Origin: Sympetrum striolatum
Lineage: Eukaryota > Arthropoda > Insecta > Odonata > Libellulidae
Direction of reading: 5' to 3'
DNA length: 64,000 nt
Assembly (NCBI GenBank): GCA_947579665.1
Contig: CANPUZ010000061.1
Span: 930,001-994,000 of the forward strand
In this document: one piece after another, positions 9,780 to 20,702 of the stretch
Numbering within the stretch: position 1 is the stretch's first letter
Layout: each line of letters opens with the position of its first letter
The notes under the pieces: model-generated
Seen by the model: only the letters and a program-made list of their open reading frames with translations
Told to the model about the DNA's origin: nothing
Database searches by the model: none
Translations under genes and position numbers: made by a program

Positions 9780-11225
9780 TCAATTGACGAAGCTGTCACT
9801 GTGTGGAACTCCATAACGTAGGAAAGGAAAAGAACACTTTGTCTTAGTTCCACAGGATAATTTATTGTGCGACCGGTTTCGACTACGGTCTAGTCATCTT
9901 CTGGCAGAAAATACAAAAAGTGACATACGTATCTATTATATATAGATGCTTCTCCGGATTCATTCATGTATCCATATATATAGAGAGGATACAAACTCAC
10001 AGGCCAAACCACAAGCGTCATTGACTTGAAATTTTTACGACATATTGGCCATAACGTGTAATCGCCCGAAAAATTGCGACTTTGAACCTCAGTGTCATGG
10101 GTTAGATTCCAGAGGCCCCAAAGTCCCGATTTTTCCCGTTTAAATGCATTGCTTTGATTTTCGGGAATTTCTAAAAAATACTTCCCGGATAGGTGGAGAA
10201 TCAAAACTCAAGGAGCCTATATATATGAACATGATCTATCGAAAACATAAATGAGTTTTACAGAAAGTATCCTGGGTTCGATGCTAGGACGATGCAAAAA
10301 TCTGTCATTTAAAATAAATTGAGGTAGTTTTTCATTATTTTTTTTGATGCACTTATCGAAATGATAGGAAGTTCTTGCTTTGCTAGAAGATGCATATTAT
10401 GACTCGGTTTAAGAAAAAAAATTAGATAAGACCGTACTGTTCCTGGGTTCGATGCCAGAGCACATTACAATTTCTCTCATAAGGAATATAAGGGAAAAAC
10501 AGGACGTCATTTGAGGCAGTTGCACCCAATATTTCGGCTTGAATTTTAACACATAGTTAGAGATGGTGATCTTCTGTTGTGCTGCATAGTATGATCACCA
10601 AGAAGACCTGGGTTTGATGCCAGACGATTAAATTGCAGAGAAATTTAGGAATATTTTCAATTTTTTTTTTCTTTTGAGGACCGTCCCGATAGTATTCTGA
10701 CATGAAATTAGTGTTGTCGATCTGCTTGCAGAATGCAGGCTACATTTTACTGGTATATACAAGAGACAACAATAAGCAATAGGGGAGGGATAAGTGGGGT
10801 GGGTTGGGAGAGGATGAGGGGAGAGGAGGAAGCAGGTTGATGAGCGACAGCAGGGGGGAGGAAGCATTGAAAAGGTACACATTGGTCAGGTGAAAGGCAT
10901 TTCTTTTGTAGATTAAAATCGCCATTTGTTCAAAGATATAAAGCTTTGGGCCTTATGGTAACTGATGTAGAAGCTTAGCCTGAGAGTCCGAAGAATGATT
11001 TTCTTGCAGCAAGTGCATGGAAAAATGTGAAGCATGAGAACCATTTATGAAGGATTGCTCATGTTCCTTAATCCTAGTGCACAGACTTCTACCAGTTTGA
11101 CACAAATAAATCGCTCCACAGTCATTACTGGTTGGTTTACAAACCCCACATTTACGAGAAATGTCCAACTTCTCTTTACAATTAGTAAATATTTTACCTA
11201 TATTGTTCAAAGTGTAGAAAGCTAG
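9780..11225 (-). pseudogene. Penelope-like element, GIY-YIG C-terminus and 3' region, interrupted
   Basis: Minus frame 11210-10953 has GVCKPTSNDCGAIYLCQTGR, then R.KEH and a ...HFSMHLLQENHS segment. This matches the GIY-YIG endonuclease of Penelope retroelements (G.YKL.C..C...YIGQTGR...R..EH), with IY-LC replacing YIG. After a frameshift, 10925-10754 continues the C-terminal tail (...EQMAILIYKRN..., then a Pro/Leu/Ser-rich run), similar to the tail at 39797-40028. A Helitron (9932-10753) then intervenes. The 3' region resumes at 9931-9780 with the typical Penelope 'gatgactagaccgtagtcga', 'aaaccggtcgcac' motif. The RT domain is absent. Confidence 0.75.
9932..10753 (+). mobile_element. Modular Helitron H2-b
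   Basis: A|TCTATTATATATAGATGC at the 5' end. At the 3' end a hairpin GCTTGCAGAATGCAGGC, 'tacatttta' and CTGG|T, a canonical CTRR end. Modules of about 165-173 bp carry 'gggttagattcc' (10103), 'ggttcgatgctagg' (10276), 'gggttcgatgccag' (10445) and 'gggtttgatgccag' (10610). It is inserted inside the Penelope relic and has no coding capacity. Confidence 0.8.
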
Positions 11226-11686
11226 ATAGAAATATACTATTTGTATATCTTAAAAATAAATTTGATGCATATTTATTCTTCGTAAATTATATTTGTTTCT
11301 TCACATGTATTTTTATTTAACAAAAATTTAATATATATATTTCAATGTTTTTGTTTTACAAATGAAGATCAACAACCACATCATGATTTGTTTTTGTTTA
11401 TATAATCGTTATGATTCGACTTACCTTAGGAGTTAATGGAAATTGATTTAGAAATATTGTGATTTGATATTACCACGCTATATTACCATTATTTCTGTAA
11501 TACAATACCATTTTGTTTCTGTTTCGTAATGCATTTTTATTGGTGTAGCCTGAGTGATACAAATGAAAGAAACTTGTGTAACAGTTAAGCAGAGAAGAGA
11601 AGTTGACATGGCAGCTGAAAGTATCAATTCTAGCGTCATAATCTTATGCAGTAAATATTCGTTAAGCCATCGTATATAATTATGGA

Positions 11687-11826
11687 TACCGTAGTTTTTC
11701 TTCCTATAAAATAGAGCTGGGGAAGAGGTTTTGCCTTATTTTTTTTGGGTCGACTTATACGCTGAACATAAGCTAAAACCTGAAATTCACCTCAAAATGT
11801 CGACTTATATGCGGACATATACGGTA
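11687..11826. mobile_element. Tigger/mariner-type MITE
   Basis: A 140-bp element beginning TACCGTAG and ending ATACGGTA. Its subterminal sequences 'gtcgacttatacgc' and 'gtcgacttatatgcgg' resemble the 'taccgtatttactcgcatata' ends of Tigger/pogo-type miniatures. The outer TA would be the TA target duplication. The intervals 11226-11686 and 11827-12241 show nothing I recognise. Confidence 0.6.
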
Positions 11827-12241
11827 CTTGTTGAAGGCAATACCTCGCTCCGTAGGGGTTCACAAGATACATGAGTCGTGTCTTACGACCTTTGAGAATG
11901 GAGGCATTGCCTTTGAAAAGTACTTCTGGAATCATAAATTTGAGGCATTAGTTTCTTTCTTTCTCCATCTAACTGGAAGCAAGAGGAGGAACGCTAACAA
12001 AGACGGCTATTAAAGATTTTAAACCTCTAATTCATTATCATCTGTGTTCCAAAAATTTCTTTCTTTGTATCTCCACTCATAATTATCTCTGATATGGAGG
12101 CATTTGGTAATTTGGTTGTGTTCTGTAAGTTTATTTATTGTACTCTTGAAGATGTTCTCGTCATTTAATGTTCTGTTGTATAGATTGTGTGATACTATGA
12201 GATCTTATTTTGCATTTTTTAAAAATAAATTGTAAAAAATC

Positions 12242-12529
12242 CTCCTTCCGGTTAACCGATTTACTCCAAAAACTAATCAACTCTGACAGCACACACCACA
12301 GTGTTATATATGAATTTATGTATTGATACGACTGATAGTTTTCATGTTAGAGCGCCCACTGTCACACACATACACACACACACACACACATACACACAGA
12401 CATCATTCCGAAAATGGTCAAAACGTGTTCTAGGGACCCCAAAACATGTATTTCCGTTGGAATCTCGAAGTCGAATTTTTTCATGAAAACAATACTTTCT
12501 CTATACTCCGTATATGGAGAAAGTAAAAA
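12242..12529 (+). repeat. M repeat copy 4 (3' portion only)
   Basis: Starts within the element at 'ccttccggttaaccgattta', runs through a (CA)n tract (12362-12400) and ends with the full palindrome 'ctttctctatactccgtata'. The 5' half is missing. Confidence 0.75.
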
Positions 12530-12604
12530 AGTATTATTATGGAAATTTGTAATTAACTGAACTATTTTCAATGTCTGATACTGTAAAAATACTTAATGAT
12601 ACGC

Positions 12605-12736
12605 ATTTATCCCTGCGAATCGGCTTGCTTATTATAGGACGGAGTTATACCCGTATACCATCAGCTCATAAGATGCAGACTTATTGTAGAGCATATTTTG
12701 GAGTAAAATAAGTGCATCTTATAGGCCAGGAAATAC
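12605..12736. repeat. Probable Tigger-like MITE fragment
   Basis: Contains 'aagtgcatcttataggcc' and 'ggaaatacgtt' on the right and 'cataagatgcagacttatt' in opposite sense, resembling a decayed 'cttataggccggaaaatacg' miniature end. No clean TIR or TSD. The remaining sequence to 12973 is unassigned AT-rich DNA. Confidence 0.3.
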
Positions 12737-13082
12737 GTTATATTGTGATTTAAAGCAAGAGGAATTTTCTTCTGATCCCCAACGTAAAAGGTGTTTCCTA
12801 AAATGTTTTTATGTAGATTAATGTATTTAAGCGTTCAAATGCTGACATTTTTTCTTATCAAATATATAAACAATGCACAGTTAACTTTTCAATCGTGATG
12901 GTGATAAATACTGAGTAATAATATTTTATTCCTTTTTGTGTAGATTAAAGTATTCGAGCTTTTAAATGTTAACATTATCCTCAGGTCCGGATTAACCAAT
13001 AGGCAGTTGCCAGGGGGCCCCCGAAAAATGAAAATATCTCTGAAAATTTTAAATACACTGATGCACAAAAACTCATAGTCAT

Positions 13083-13343
13083 TTGTATCAGATTCTAATG
13101 AAAGATCAATTAGCAGATGTATTTCCTAACACAGAAATAGCTCTTCGGATTTTTTTAACATTGATGATCACAAATTGTTATGCCTTCTCGCAATTAAAAA
13201 GAATCAAAGCTGCTGAAAAAGCTACAACGCGACAAGACATGTTAGGTATACTTTGTATTGAGTCAGATTTATTGAAGAAAATTCATATTGATGATATAAT
13301 TGATGAATTAGCCGAAAACAAACGTAGAAAACGACATGTTTAA
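13083..13343 (+). pseudogene. hAT transposase C-terminal dimerisation block
   Basis: An 86-codon open frame matching the C-terminal dimerisation region of hAT (ZMYM/TTF-type) transposases. Visible blocks: DQLADVFPNTEIALRIFLTL (family: DL...FPN.EIALRI.L.LPVS), then NC..AFSQLKRIK (family: NCSGERSFSALKRIK, with the GERS segment lost), and D.LGILCIESDLLKKIHIDDIIDELAENKRR..., the terminal 'L.LL.IE..L...IDFDD.I..FA..K.RK' motif. It ends at a natural stop. About 500 upstream residues, including the acidic catalytic triad, are absent. It sits just inside the left TIR, showing a large 5' deletion. Confidence 0.8.
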
Positions 13344-13371
13344 AATGTAGATGGTAATTTTATTGATATTA

Positions 13372-15992
13372 CTAGCGGAGTGCCCGTTGATTCTCAACGG
13401 AAAGTGAATGTAAATCGAAAGTAATGAAATTTTGATTTGAAAAAAATTTGGATATGAAAAGTCTTAAATTTATAAAAAGAACAATACTTCTCTTTATCCT
13501 ATGTGACTTACGAAATCGCAAAAACAGCTACACAAATTTAAATCACAGACTAAACTAATGCACCGGTCGCTACAACAAATAGAGGAAACAACTGAGGACC
13601 AAATGAATGGAGAAGAAATCCCCAAAATAGCCGCACAAATCTTGTAAACCACAAACGAAAACGAATGAACCAGTTGCTTAGCACGTCCAATATGTCTGAC
13701 AGACACCGAGCGAGTGAGTGAAATCATCGCAATTTTCTAATAAACGAATAAAAAAATAATCGCTGCAAACGAATTACGATGTTAAGTAGTTTATCTAATT
13801 AGAACGCGTCCTCTTATGAATTAATACCTATTTTATTCCTTAAGATGGCGTTGGCTGTTCTTCAATTGAATTACTTAACACTTTATTCCTAAACCTCTGC
13901 TGTTAAATTAACTGTAAGAATTGTGAAGAAAATTATTATCCTATTGAGAATGTAAGCAGCGCATCTGTTTAATAAAAACGCAATTATAATTTAACCATTA
14001 TGTTGCAAAATCAGAGGGAACTATTACCTATTCTCTTGAATATGATTTAATTTAATTTCAATGTTTTCAGATCCCGTTGACGAAAAATAATGTCTTCTGA
14101 TATGTTTATAAACGTGGAATGAGGAAACTTAATCCAAGCGAAAGTAGACATTCAAACTTATGGGAGTTATCTCATTTAAGCGATGTAATCGGTAGTGATA
14201 AGAAATGTTCGCAAGTTTTTCTCGCGATTTTTCCTCAAAAATTCATGAAATTCGAATAAAAAAATTAATTACATTTCCTTTACTTGGCCATTTTTTTCTG
14301 TCTCATTTGCATGATGAAGTTGCATAAAAAAGCTATCAATATAAATATAAAAATGATTAAATATTGTGTCGATTATGTTAATCATTTGCGATTGTTTTCG
14401 GTGATATCGGCAAATAATTGTAATTCAGGGACATGATACCTTTAGTTAAAACATTCGAAGATGATATAATTTCATGTAAAAGTAACATACCTGCAAAATT
14501 GACGGAGTTAAATATCGGACTAATTGCAAACCATGTACACCAATAATTCTTTGGAGTGAAATTCTATCGAGTATTTAAATGAAAATGTGAAGTAAATTAT
14601 ATATGTATGATAAGTATGCTTTCAAAAGTTAAATATCTTGTCTGATGAATTTTGTTTGAAAATAATGTTTATTCGACTAAATTATTATTAAGATTATCCA
14701 ATTTTTCTTTGCCTAGACATACAATCTAAACTTACGGCAATAAAAAGATTATTTGTATATTTTATTTCTTTCGACACTTGTCCGTACAATTAAAAACCAC
14801 TTTGATATGTTCGAATTAATAAACCCTGCAAAATACGAAAGACTTATTGAAGCATATTTCTAATGAAAATATTTGATCAGCCTGCATTGAACCGAAGTTC
14901 AAAAATATATGACAGTAGCCATAATATGAGAGAGGAATTGCATATTTTATATTCTAACAAACTAAATAACGTAGCGGCAACCGTTTGACATGAACATTTT
15001 AAAAAATATTTATGATATAACAAAATAACTATGAGTATGATGATCATACCATCAAAAAAAGATAAAGGCGGATTGTACCTACACTTAAACACAATAGATA
15101 ATCTACTGAATCATTTCCAATTCTATATCTAAAAGTACAAAATTCGTTTACCTTTCAAGTCAGCTATAAAAGGCATGTCATTCCTTGCTGCTTTATGCCC
15201 AATTATTGACACTTCAACGGAAGCAATCACTGAATTCAGGGATATTTCAAATATATTGATTGATTCATTCTTCAGCGTTAACGATAAAATACACTGCGGG
15301 AAGCTAAATGAAATGATTATTACATAGATTGGAAAATATGTATGAAAAGGTTATCAACTTACAAAGCTAAGAAGATATAATTACTTTATATGAAAAAAGA
15401 AGATTCATTTAATACGACGATAATCATTAATTCCACGTAAATAATCAACAAACGCTGGTGTTGCTATAAACAAAGCTTGGTTGTTGATGATGCGCTAATG
15501 CTAATGAATTTAAATTTAAAGATATCGAGATCGGCCTTGACGACGGGTTGTTTAGAATATCAGATTCTCATAAAATTTTCGTATTTAACTTACTAATTCT
15601 CACAACTTCGAAGTGAAAGCAATATTCTACGACCGAAATAAGAAACTTTATTCTATTTCCTTTGTTTTGGTGTTAGTTTTAGTTTCAAAGGACCTTTATT
15701 TCTAATTTAATTTTGTTAAAGAAAAGTTTCGTGCAAATGATAAAAATGTCTTCCCATGTATTTCTTATGGAAACTGTTCGACCCTCTGGAGTCGAACCGA
15801 GTACAGTTGGGTCAACAAAAATTAGCCTATCATTTGCGCTAGGGAGACTTTTAATATTGTACAAATTTTAAAATTTTATAAATAATTAACTTTAAGAACA
15901 AGAACAACCCCAGTATCCAGCAATACAACTTTTTTTGAAATCGGATCAATGTACAGACACGACCCCCTCTACAGATTTATTATATATATAGA
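13372..15992 (-). mobile_element. Non-autonomous Helitron H1
   Basis: On the minus strand it starts TCTATATATATAATAAATC after A. It ends with the perfect hairpin CCGTTGA-GAA-TCAACGG, eight bases later CTAG, then T: exact Helitron 5'-TC, 3' hairpin, CTRR and A|T insertion. Length 2,621 bp. No Rep or helicase motif is visible in any frame; the minus ORFs at 13494-13727 and 14877-15092 are unrecognised and short. Near its 5' end (about 15780 on plus) is a 'ctggagtcgaaccgagtac' motif of the kind repeated in the H2 family. Related sequence lies at 27590-28020. Confidence 0.85.
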
Positions 15993-17035
15993 TATAGATT
16001 ACGTTTTGACAATAAAATTTTAATGAAAGCTATAAGTTTCAATTCTAATTGAAAAAAGGAGGGAACGGACGTGAAAAAAGGGGCCCCCTAATTGATGGTT
16101 AGGGCCCCGTTGAGGGTTAATTTGGCCCTGTTTTTCCTTATCATGTAATTAAACAGTGAAATATTTAACTTTTCCAGCTGTGAACATGATAAAAACTTTT
16201 AAAAACTGTCTAAAACGGTTCTTTTTGATGAGGGTTTGTCCGTCAGTCTGTAATTAATTAAGAAGTAAAACATTGGCTAAATATTTTTTTATTATTTTAA
16301 TGAATTCAATCACGGCGATAACAATGGAAAAGTAAATAATTTTAAGCCGCTTCTTCCTTTAATATGTCATAAATGCATATTTATATTATTTTTTGCTTAA
16401 TTAGCTAATGCTGCAGGCTAGATAATCTTCTGTAATCGAATCACATGTTCTGTTTTTTAATCATTCTGCTTTTTTGTTTTATGAGTAAATGAATTTGATA
16501 TCGAAGTAAATCTTTCTTATATAACATTTTATGAATAATAATCTTACCGAAATGACAAAATCATTTACATGTAAATTTGTAAGACAATAAAAGTTCTTGG
16601 TACTTAATCGATATTTGCTCATTTTCAGATACCAGAATTACTGCATGTTCAGACAGCTTTTAAAAATATTTATTATTTACCAATTAAATAATGACTTGAA
16701 TTATTCAAAACAATAACTCTTTAGCTAAGAATTTCAATAACTTTCAGCAGTTAGGAAGATTGTTCATAAAAGATATGTAAAAATTTAAAATAGTGATTTT
16801 TGGAAAACGGCGACTTACAAATTGCAATATTTCATTAACAAAGTAAAATTTTGTTAAAAAATTAATGATACATCTAAAAGCACAATTAAATTGCACGTCT
16901 TAAATGCGCTGCAATTTTTACTGTATCTAAATAAACAAAAAAGTTATAAGGGTTCAAAGTTGGAAAAGCCAAATTCGCACTAGCGTGCCTTCCTAAAGTG
17001 CTGGAAGGAGGTGTGCCTTCCACGGGTTAATCTTA

Positions 17036-17336
17036 TGCGGGTGGGTAAGGAGAGTGACGCTCGTCAAATAGCCTCTCACCCTCAAAGGTCAACCTCACCT
17101 TCCCGTGCTATCCCGTTTTTAAAACTGACAACGACATGGTGACCGAACGACTCCCAGTATAAGGAGTTCCCTATTACCAAGTGCCAACGGTTTTTCGAGA
17201 GCGGATGAGCAGGTAATGGGTTCAGGGCACTGTATTGTCCTTGGGGTAGGAAACAGCCCCTAAAAGCAGATGATCTTCTTCTGGAGACAGCGGTATTGGA
17301 ATACAGAAGGCAAAGGAATACCACTGTATTAACCCT
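17036..17336 (+). repeat. RTE-like LINE 5' region
   Basis: GC-richer segment with 'aggaaacagcccctaaaagc' and 'gaaggcaaaggaataccac'. It resembles, from memory, the untranslated 5' region of endonuclease-bearing insect LINEs of the 'craniofacial development protein 2-like' type. It is cut off at 17336 by the delta MITE at a TTAA; the matching endonuclease start reappears at 19490. The preceding interval 16139-17030 holds no recognisable feature apart from a 'gtgccttcc' repeat pair just before a TTAA at 17027. Confidence 0.45.
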
Positions 17337-17339
17337 TAA

Positions 17340-18236
17340 CCCTTTCGAGACGGAGAGCTAAGTGGAAAGACTCTACCATACGTCGGAGGACTCTAGCAGA
17401 AATTCTTTCCTGCAATACGGAGACCTTTTTGAGCATTGCTTCCCTCAGGTATAAGACTTAACCTTTTTTGAGTCCTCAGCCCCAGGGTTTCGGACCCTAT
17501 CGTCATAAATCCCATGGGGGGCTAACATCCGGGTGCGACCGGGAGTCCGAGGAATTGTCCATAACTGAATGTTTTTGCACACGTTTTGGAAAATGATTAT
17601 TTGTTGTAAATTTTGTCCACCTGGCATGGAAAATGAAAGCAATGTCTTGGGCTAAAGATGTACAACTTTTAAACGAAGTTCTAGCGTTAATATTTACGTA
17701 TTTACTATATTTCCACATGGTTTCCATAAATTAAGAACAAAACATTTTAACTTCGCCGATGCCGGTTCAAAGCCTGGATGAAAAAGAAGGATGAGAAGTA
17801 TTATTTGCAGTCATTAGAAAAATAAATGATTACTTCATTACATTAAACAAATTGTATACTAAATACCTTAATATTAACAGAATAATTTCGTTCAAAAGTT
17901 TAACATAATCAGAAAATTATAAGATTTTCATTTCCAAGGCAATATTGACAATTACCACTACAAATAACGTTTTCGCAAAATGATTGCAAAAATATTTAGT
18001 TTACCCCAGCCCCATGCTGCGAAGGGTCATTGAATTAACCCAAGGGCCGAGTTTCCTTGCTGCGGTTTATGAGGCCAGGTCAGAAATCCCCTAGAAAAGG
18101 GTCAGAAAGGTTTGGTTATTACACCCCAATCCTCTGCATCCCCTCACGATAAATACTTCCGTCATCTCTGGACGACGATAGTTCGTTTGCGTTGGAAAAC
18201 CACCGTCGTCCAGAGACGACAACAGTCTCGAAAGGG
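17340..18236. mobile_element. TTAA-flanked MITE family delta
   Basis: An 897-bp element with perfect 12-bp inverted ends CCCTTTCGAGAC / GTCTCGAAAGGG and exact TTAA duplications (17336-17339 and 18237-18240). Subterminally it holds an inverted pair 'gtcatctctggacgacgat' / 'accgtcgtccagagacgac'. The minus ORFs at 17445-17727 have no family signal. It is inserted in the LINE 5' region. Confidence 0.85.
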
Positions 18237-18241
18237 TTAAA

Positions 18242-18820
18242 GGACTAAGAGAGGGCTAAGAAGTGTCCACCACTTTTCTTTTTCAACATTTTAAGAACTT
18301 AATTGTGTTATACAGTCTTATAACTTCCTTAAATTGTCAAATATAGGTTGTTAAAGATAAAAGTTGATGCATTTTGTACGTATTTTTGAAAGCAATGTAA
18401 TGAGAGCGGAAATATGCACAAAATGACCCTCCCTTAACCTGCGACGAATAAATTTGAACCAAATGGAGTCATATATTTTGATAAATAGTATTTAATTAAT
18501 TCTAATAGTTTGATTTCTTAAATTATACCTTGTTGTTGATTTATAAGCACAACTAACGGTGATTTACAAACTTATTTCCGAATTACAGCTTTAAAGCAGG
18601 TACCATAGAGAAGAAGCTTTATCATATCCTCGTCTTTGATGTTTTTTTAAATAAAAATTTCATTATTTTTATCGCAGTAGTACAATTCTAAGCGACAAAA
18701 ATCATCGTAGGAAGTTTTTAAAAATCCGAGAAGGCAATTGCTGAAGCGATATTACGTTTCATTATTATTTTATCGAAAAAAAAAAACAAAAGTGGATATT
18801 TTTTGACCCTCCCTTAGTCC
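18242..18820. mobile_element. MITE family epsilon
   Basis: Inverted ends GGACTAAGAGAGGGC / GACCCTCCCTTAGTCC over 579 bp, with an extra internal copy of 'tgaccctccctta' near 18422. No clear target duplication. It is AT-rich and non-coding, and abuts the right TTAA of delta. Confidence 0.55.
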
Positions 18821-18852
18821 ACGGAATAATAAATAAAAATGTTGGACCTTAA

Positions 18853-19380
18853 ACCCTCGAGCACTGTGATTGTGTACCAATGATTTTTTAAATTATTTTC
18901 TTGAAACCAGATGATTTCCATTTATTTATAATTTATAGCCATTATACAATAGTTTAAGCCTTGATAATCGATTGATTGCATTTATTTTTAATAGATTTTT
19001 AGTGATAAACGGAATTAATCACGCTTTAACATTTTTAAACACTCGAAACCTTCAAGGAAATAACTTATGTATAAAGTTGTGCACAAACCTTCACAGTTCA
19101 CATTCATTTATTATTACTCAGAATTGGTTTTATTATCATAAAAGAATTACTCCTGTTTACAGTAAAATATTCAGTTGAACCTGGGCACGGGGTGCGACAT
19201 GAGCTTCAAAAGAGTGTCTTTTTTGCTGTAAATTGAACCCAATTTATGCGAAACTCAGGTGGTACATAGAGAAAATTATTGTAGGAAGACTTGATGGACG
19301 CAGGATGATTACAAGGAAAGATAAAAAAGTTACGAATGAAAATGTATATAATGGCAAACGCCAGCGCTAGTGCTCGAGGA
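18853..19380. mobile_element. TTAA-flanked MITE family alpha, copy 2 (complete)
   Basis: Bounded by TTAA (18849-18852 and 19381-19384). Ends are '(A)CCCTCGAGCACTG' and 'AGTGCTCGAGGA', near-perfect inverted repeats. It is the uninterrupted counterpart of the element at 1-942. Confidence 0.8.
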
Positions 19381-19489
19381 TTAAGGGTTAAAGATCCAAA
19401 TGATATTTCCTAGAACTATGCCACGATGCCGGCTTCTTTTGTCAAATATTCCGGAGTTAAAATAGCTTCGCAGTCGTATCTCCGGGGGA

Positions 19490-19672
19490 TTGAGAGTGGG
19501 AATATAGAATGTGAGGACAATGTTGCAGAGTGGAAAGATTGAGAACATTAAGAGAGAGATGAAGATGGATGCGATAGGACTGAGTGAGGTGAGGTGGGAT
19601 GGACAAGGAGAGATAAAGAGTGATGGAGTTACCATATTCTATTCTGGAGCTCAGAGGGGGAAAATGGAGTGG
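19490..19672 (+). pseudogene. RTE-like LINE endonuclease N-terminus
   Basis: The frame reads L-R-V-G-I-stop-N-V-R-T-M-L-Q-S-G-K, then ENIKREMKMDAIGLSEVRWD, GQG and a ...GVTIFYSGAQ segment. This is the start of a LINE EEP endonuclease (family: GTWNVRTM...GK...L..EM.R...DI.GLSE.RW.G.G). The Trp codon of the WNVR motif is TAG and the frame ends at 19672, so it is a dead, 3'-truncated fragment. Probably the same insertion as the 5' region at 17036-17336, with delta, epsilon and alpha inserted between. Confidence 0.7.
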
Positions 19673-19884
19673 TAATAATCATTACATGATAAATGTTGTT
19701 GTTTAATTTGCCTTACCAACTTTTAAGGTTAATTTTTAAACCACTCGAAGCACTGAGTTTTGCTAAGAGATTGTTCACCGTATGCTTAAACAAGCATTCT
19801 ATGCAATTCTGCAGCAGTTTTCTTCAAATGATAGCAGAAAACCAATGCTGTCCGCAAATCATACTTCGTAGGCACTGTAATGAT

Positions 19885-20567
19885 ACACGATACTTTTTAA
19901 AATAAAATAAGAAAAATAATAAAAAATGCCATGCGGGGCGTAAAAGGTTATAAAGATTTAAACTACTGATCAAAAGATCAAAAGTTGGGCGCCAATATTC
20001 AAAAGAAGAAACAAATTAAATTTACCGCGAAATGCATGAACTCAGGGTCGCTTGGTTTCTGAAGGAAATAAAAACCAAAATTTCTCTTAACTGAATTATC
20101 TATTCAAACAAGAAAATATAAGACAAATAACTCTCAACGTTAATGAACACCATACACCCAAAAAGACACACATATTGTAACTTAAGAAAACACCAACTGA
20201 ACACTGATGAAGAAAACGAACCATAAAACACCACCACCAATAAACCTCATACAACCCTACAATACTTTAACACACAGAACACATATTAATACACAAAACA
20301 CGATAATTGGGGGACGAATTCACACAAAGGGAGGGAATACTTAAAACACAACAGGAGTGGGTCCAGGGTTTTTGAGGACCGTTCTGGTCAAGCTATATTG
20401 TTAGACTACCTCTTTTCTAAAGAAAAGGACGCCCAGAAGTCCACGTCTTCTTTAGCGTCGGTTTCTCTCACCCAATCACTGCACTTTGTTCAAACGTTTT
20501 GACCAACGCTTTTCCCATTCCCTTTATGCAGATGGTCAACACATGGTAAGCTGTTAGAGGAAGTAGA
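19885..20567 (-). repeat. Repeat R, copy A
   Basis: A block of about 680 bp that is the inverse of the segments 31005-31240 and 34916-35277. Shared tracts include 'agcgttggtc[g/a]aaacgtt', 'ccctggacccactcctgttg', 'aattcgtcccccaattatcg' and 'tttcgcggtaaatttaattt'. Class unknown: no TIR, hairpin or coding signal found. The 150-codon minus ORF at 20490-20942 runs across R into hAT sequence and is an artefact. 19673-19884 is unassigned. Confidence 0.75.
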
Positions 20568-20702
20568 TGGTGCTGCAAAAGCGGTCTTACGGTCTTTAAG
20601 CTGATAGCGAGCATCATCTATAGGGAAATTCCGGTGTCCTACTACTACACCTGATAAGTGACAATTACTTGTTTTCGTTCGTATGGTTTTTAAGGAATTT
20701 AC

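Larger units (their letters stand above)
12982..16130 (+). mobile_element. hAT transposon, internally deleted, interrupted by a Helitron
   Basis: Left end CAGGTCCGGATTAACC, right end (reverse complement) CAGGGCCAAATTAACC. The flanking 8-mers ATTATCCT (12974-12981) and TTTTTCCT (16131-16138) agree at six of eight positions, a decayed hAT TSD. Subterminal 'agggggccccc' and 'aggggccccct' are also inverted. Inside are only the transposase C-terminus (13083-13343) and a 3' segment; the N-terminus and catalytic core are deleted. The Helitron 13372-15992 accounts for most of the apparent length. Confidence 0.8.

Noticed and set aside
17027..17030. A further piggyBac-type end at 'gtgccttccacgggttaa'
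   Set aside because: TTAA and a CCCGTGGAAGG-type end are present, but no matching left end could be found upstream.
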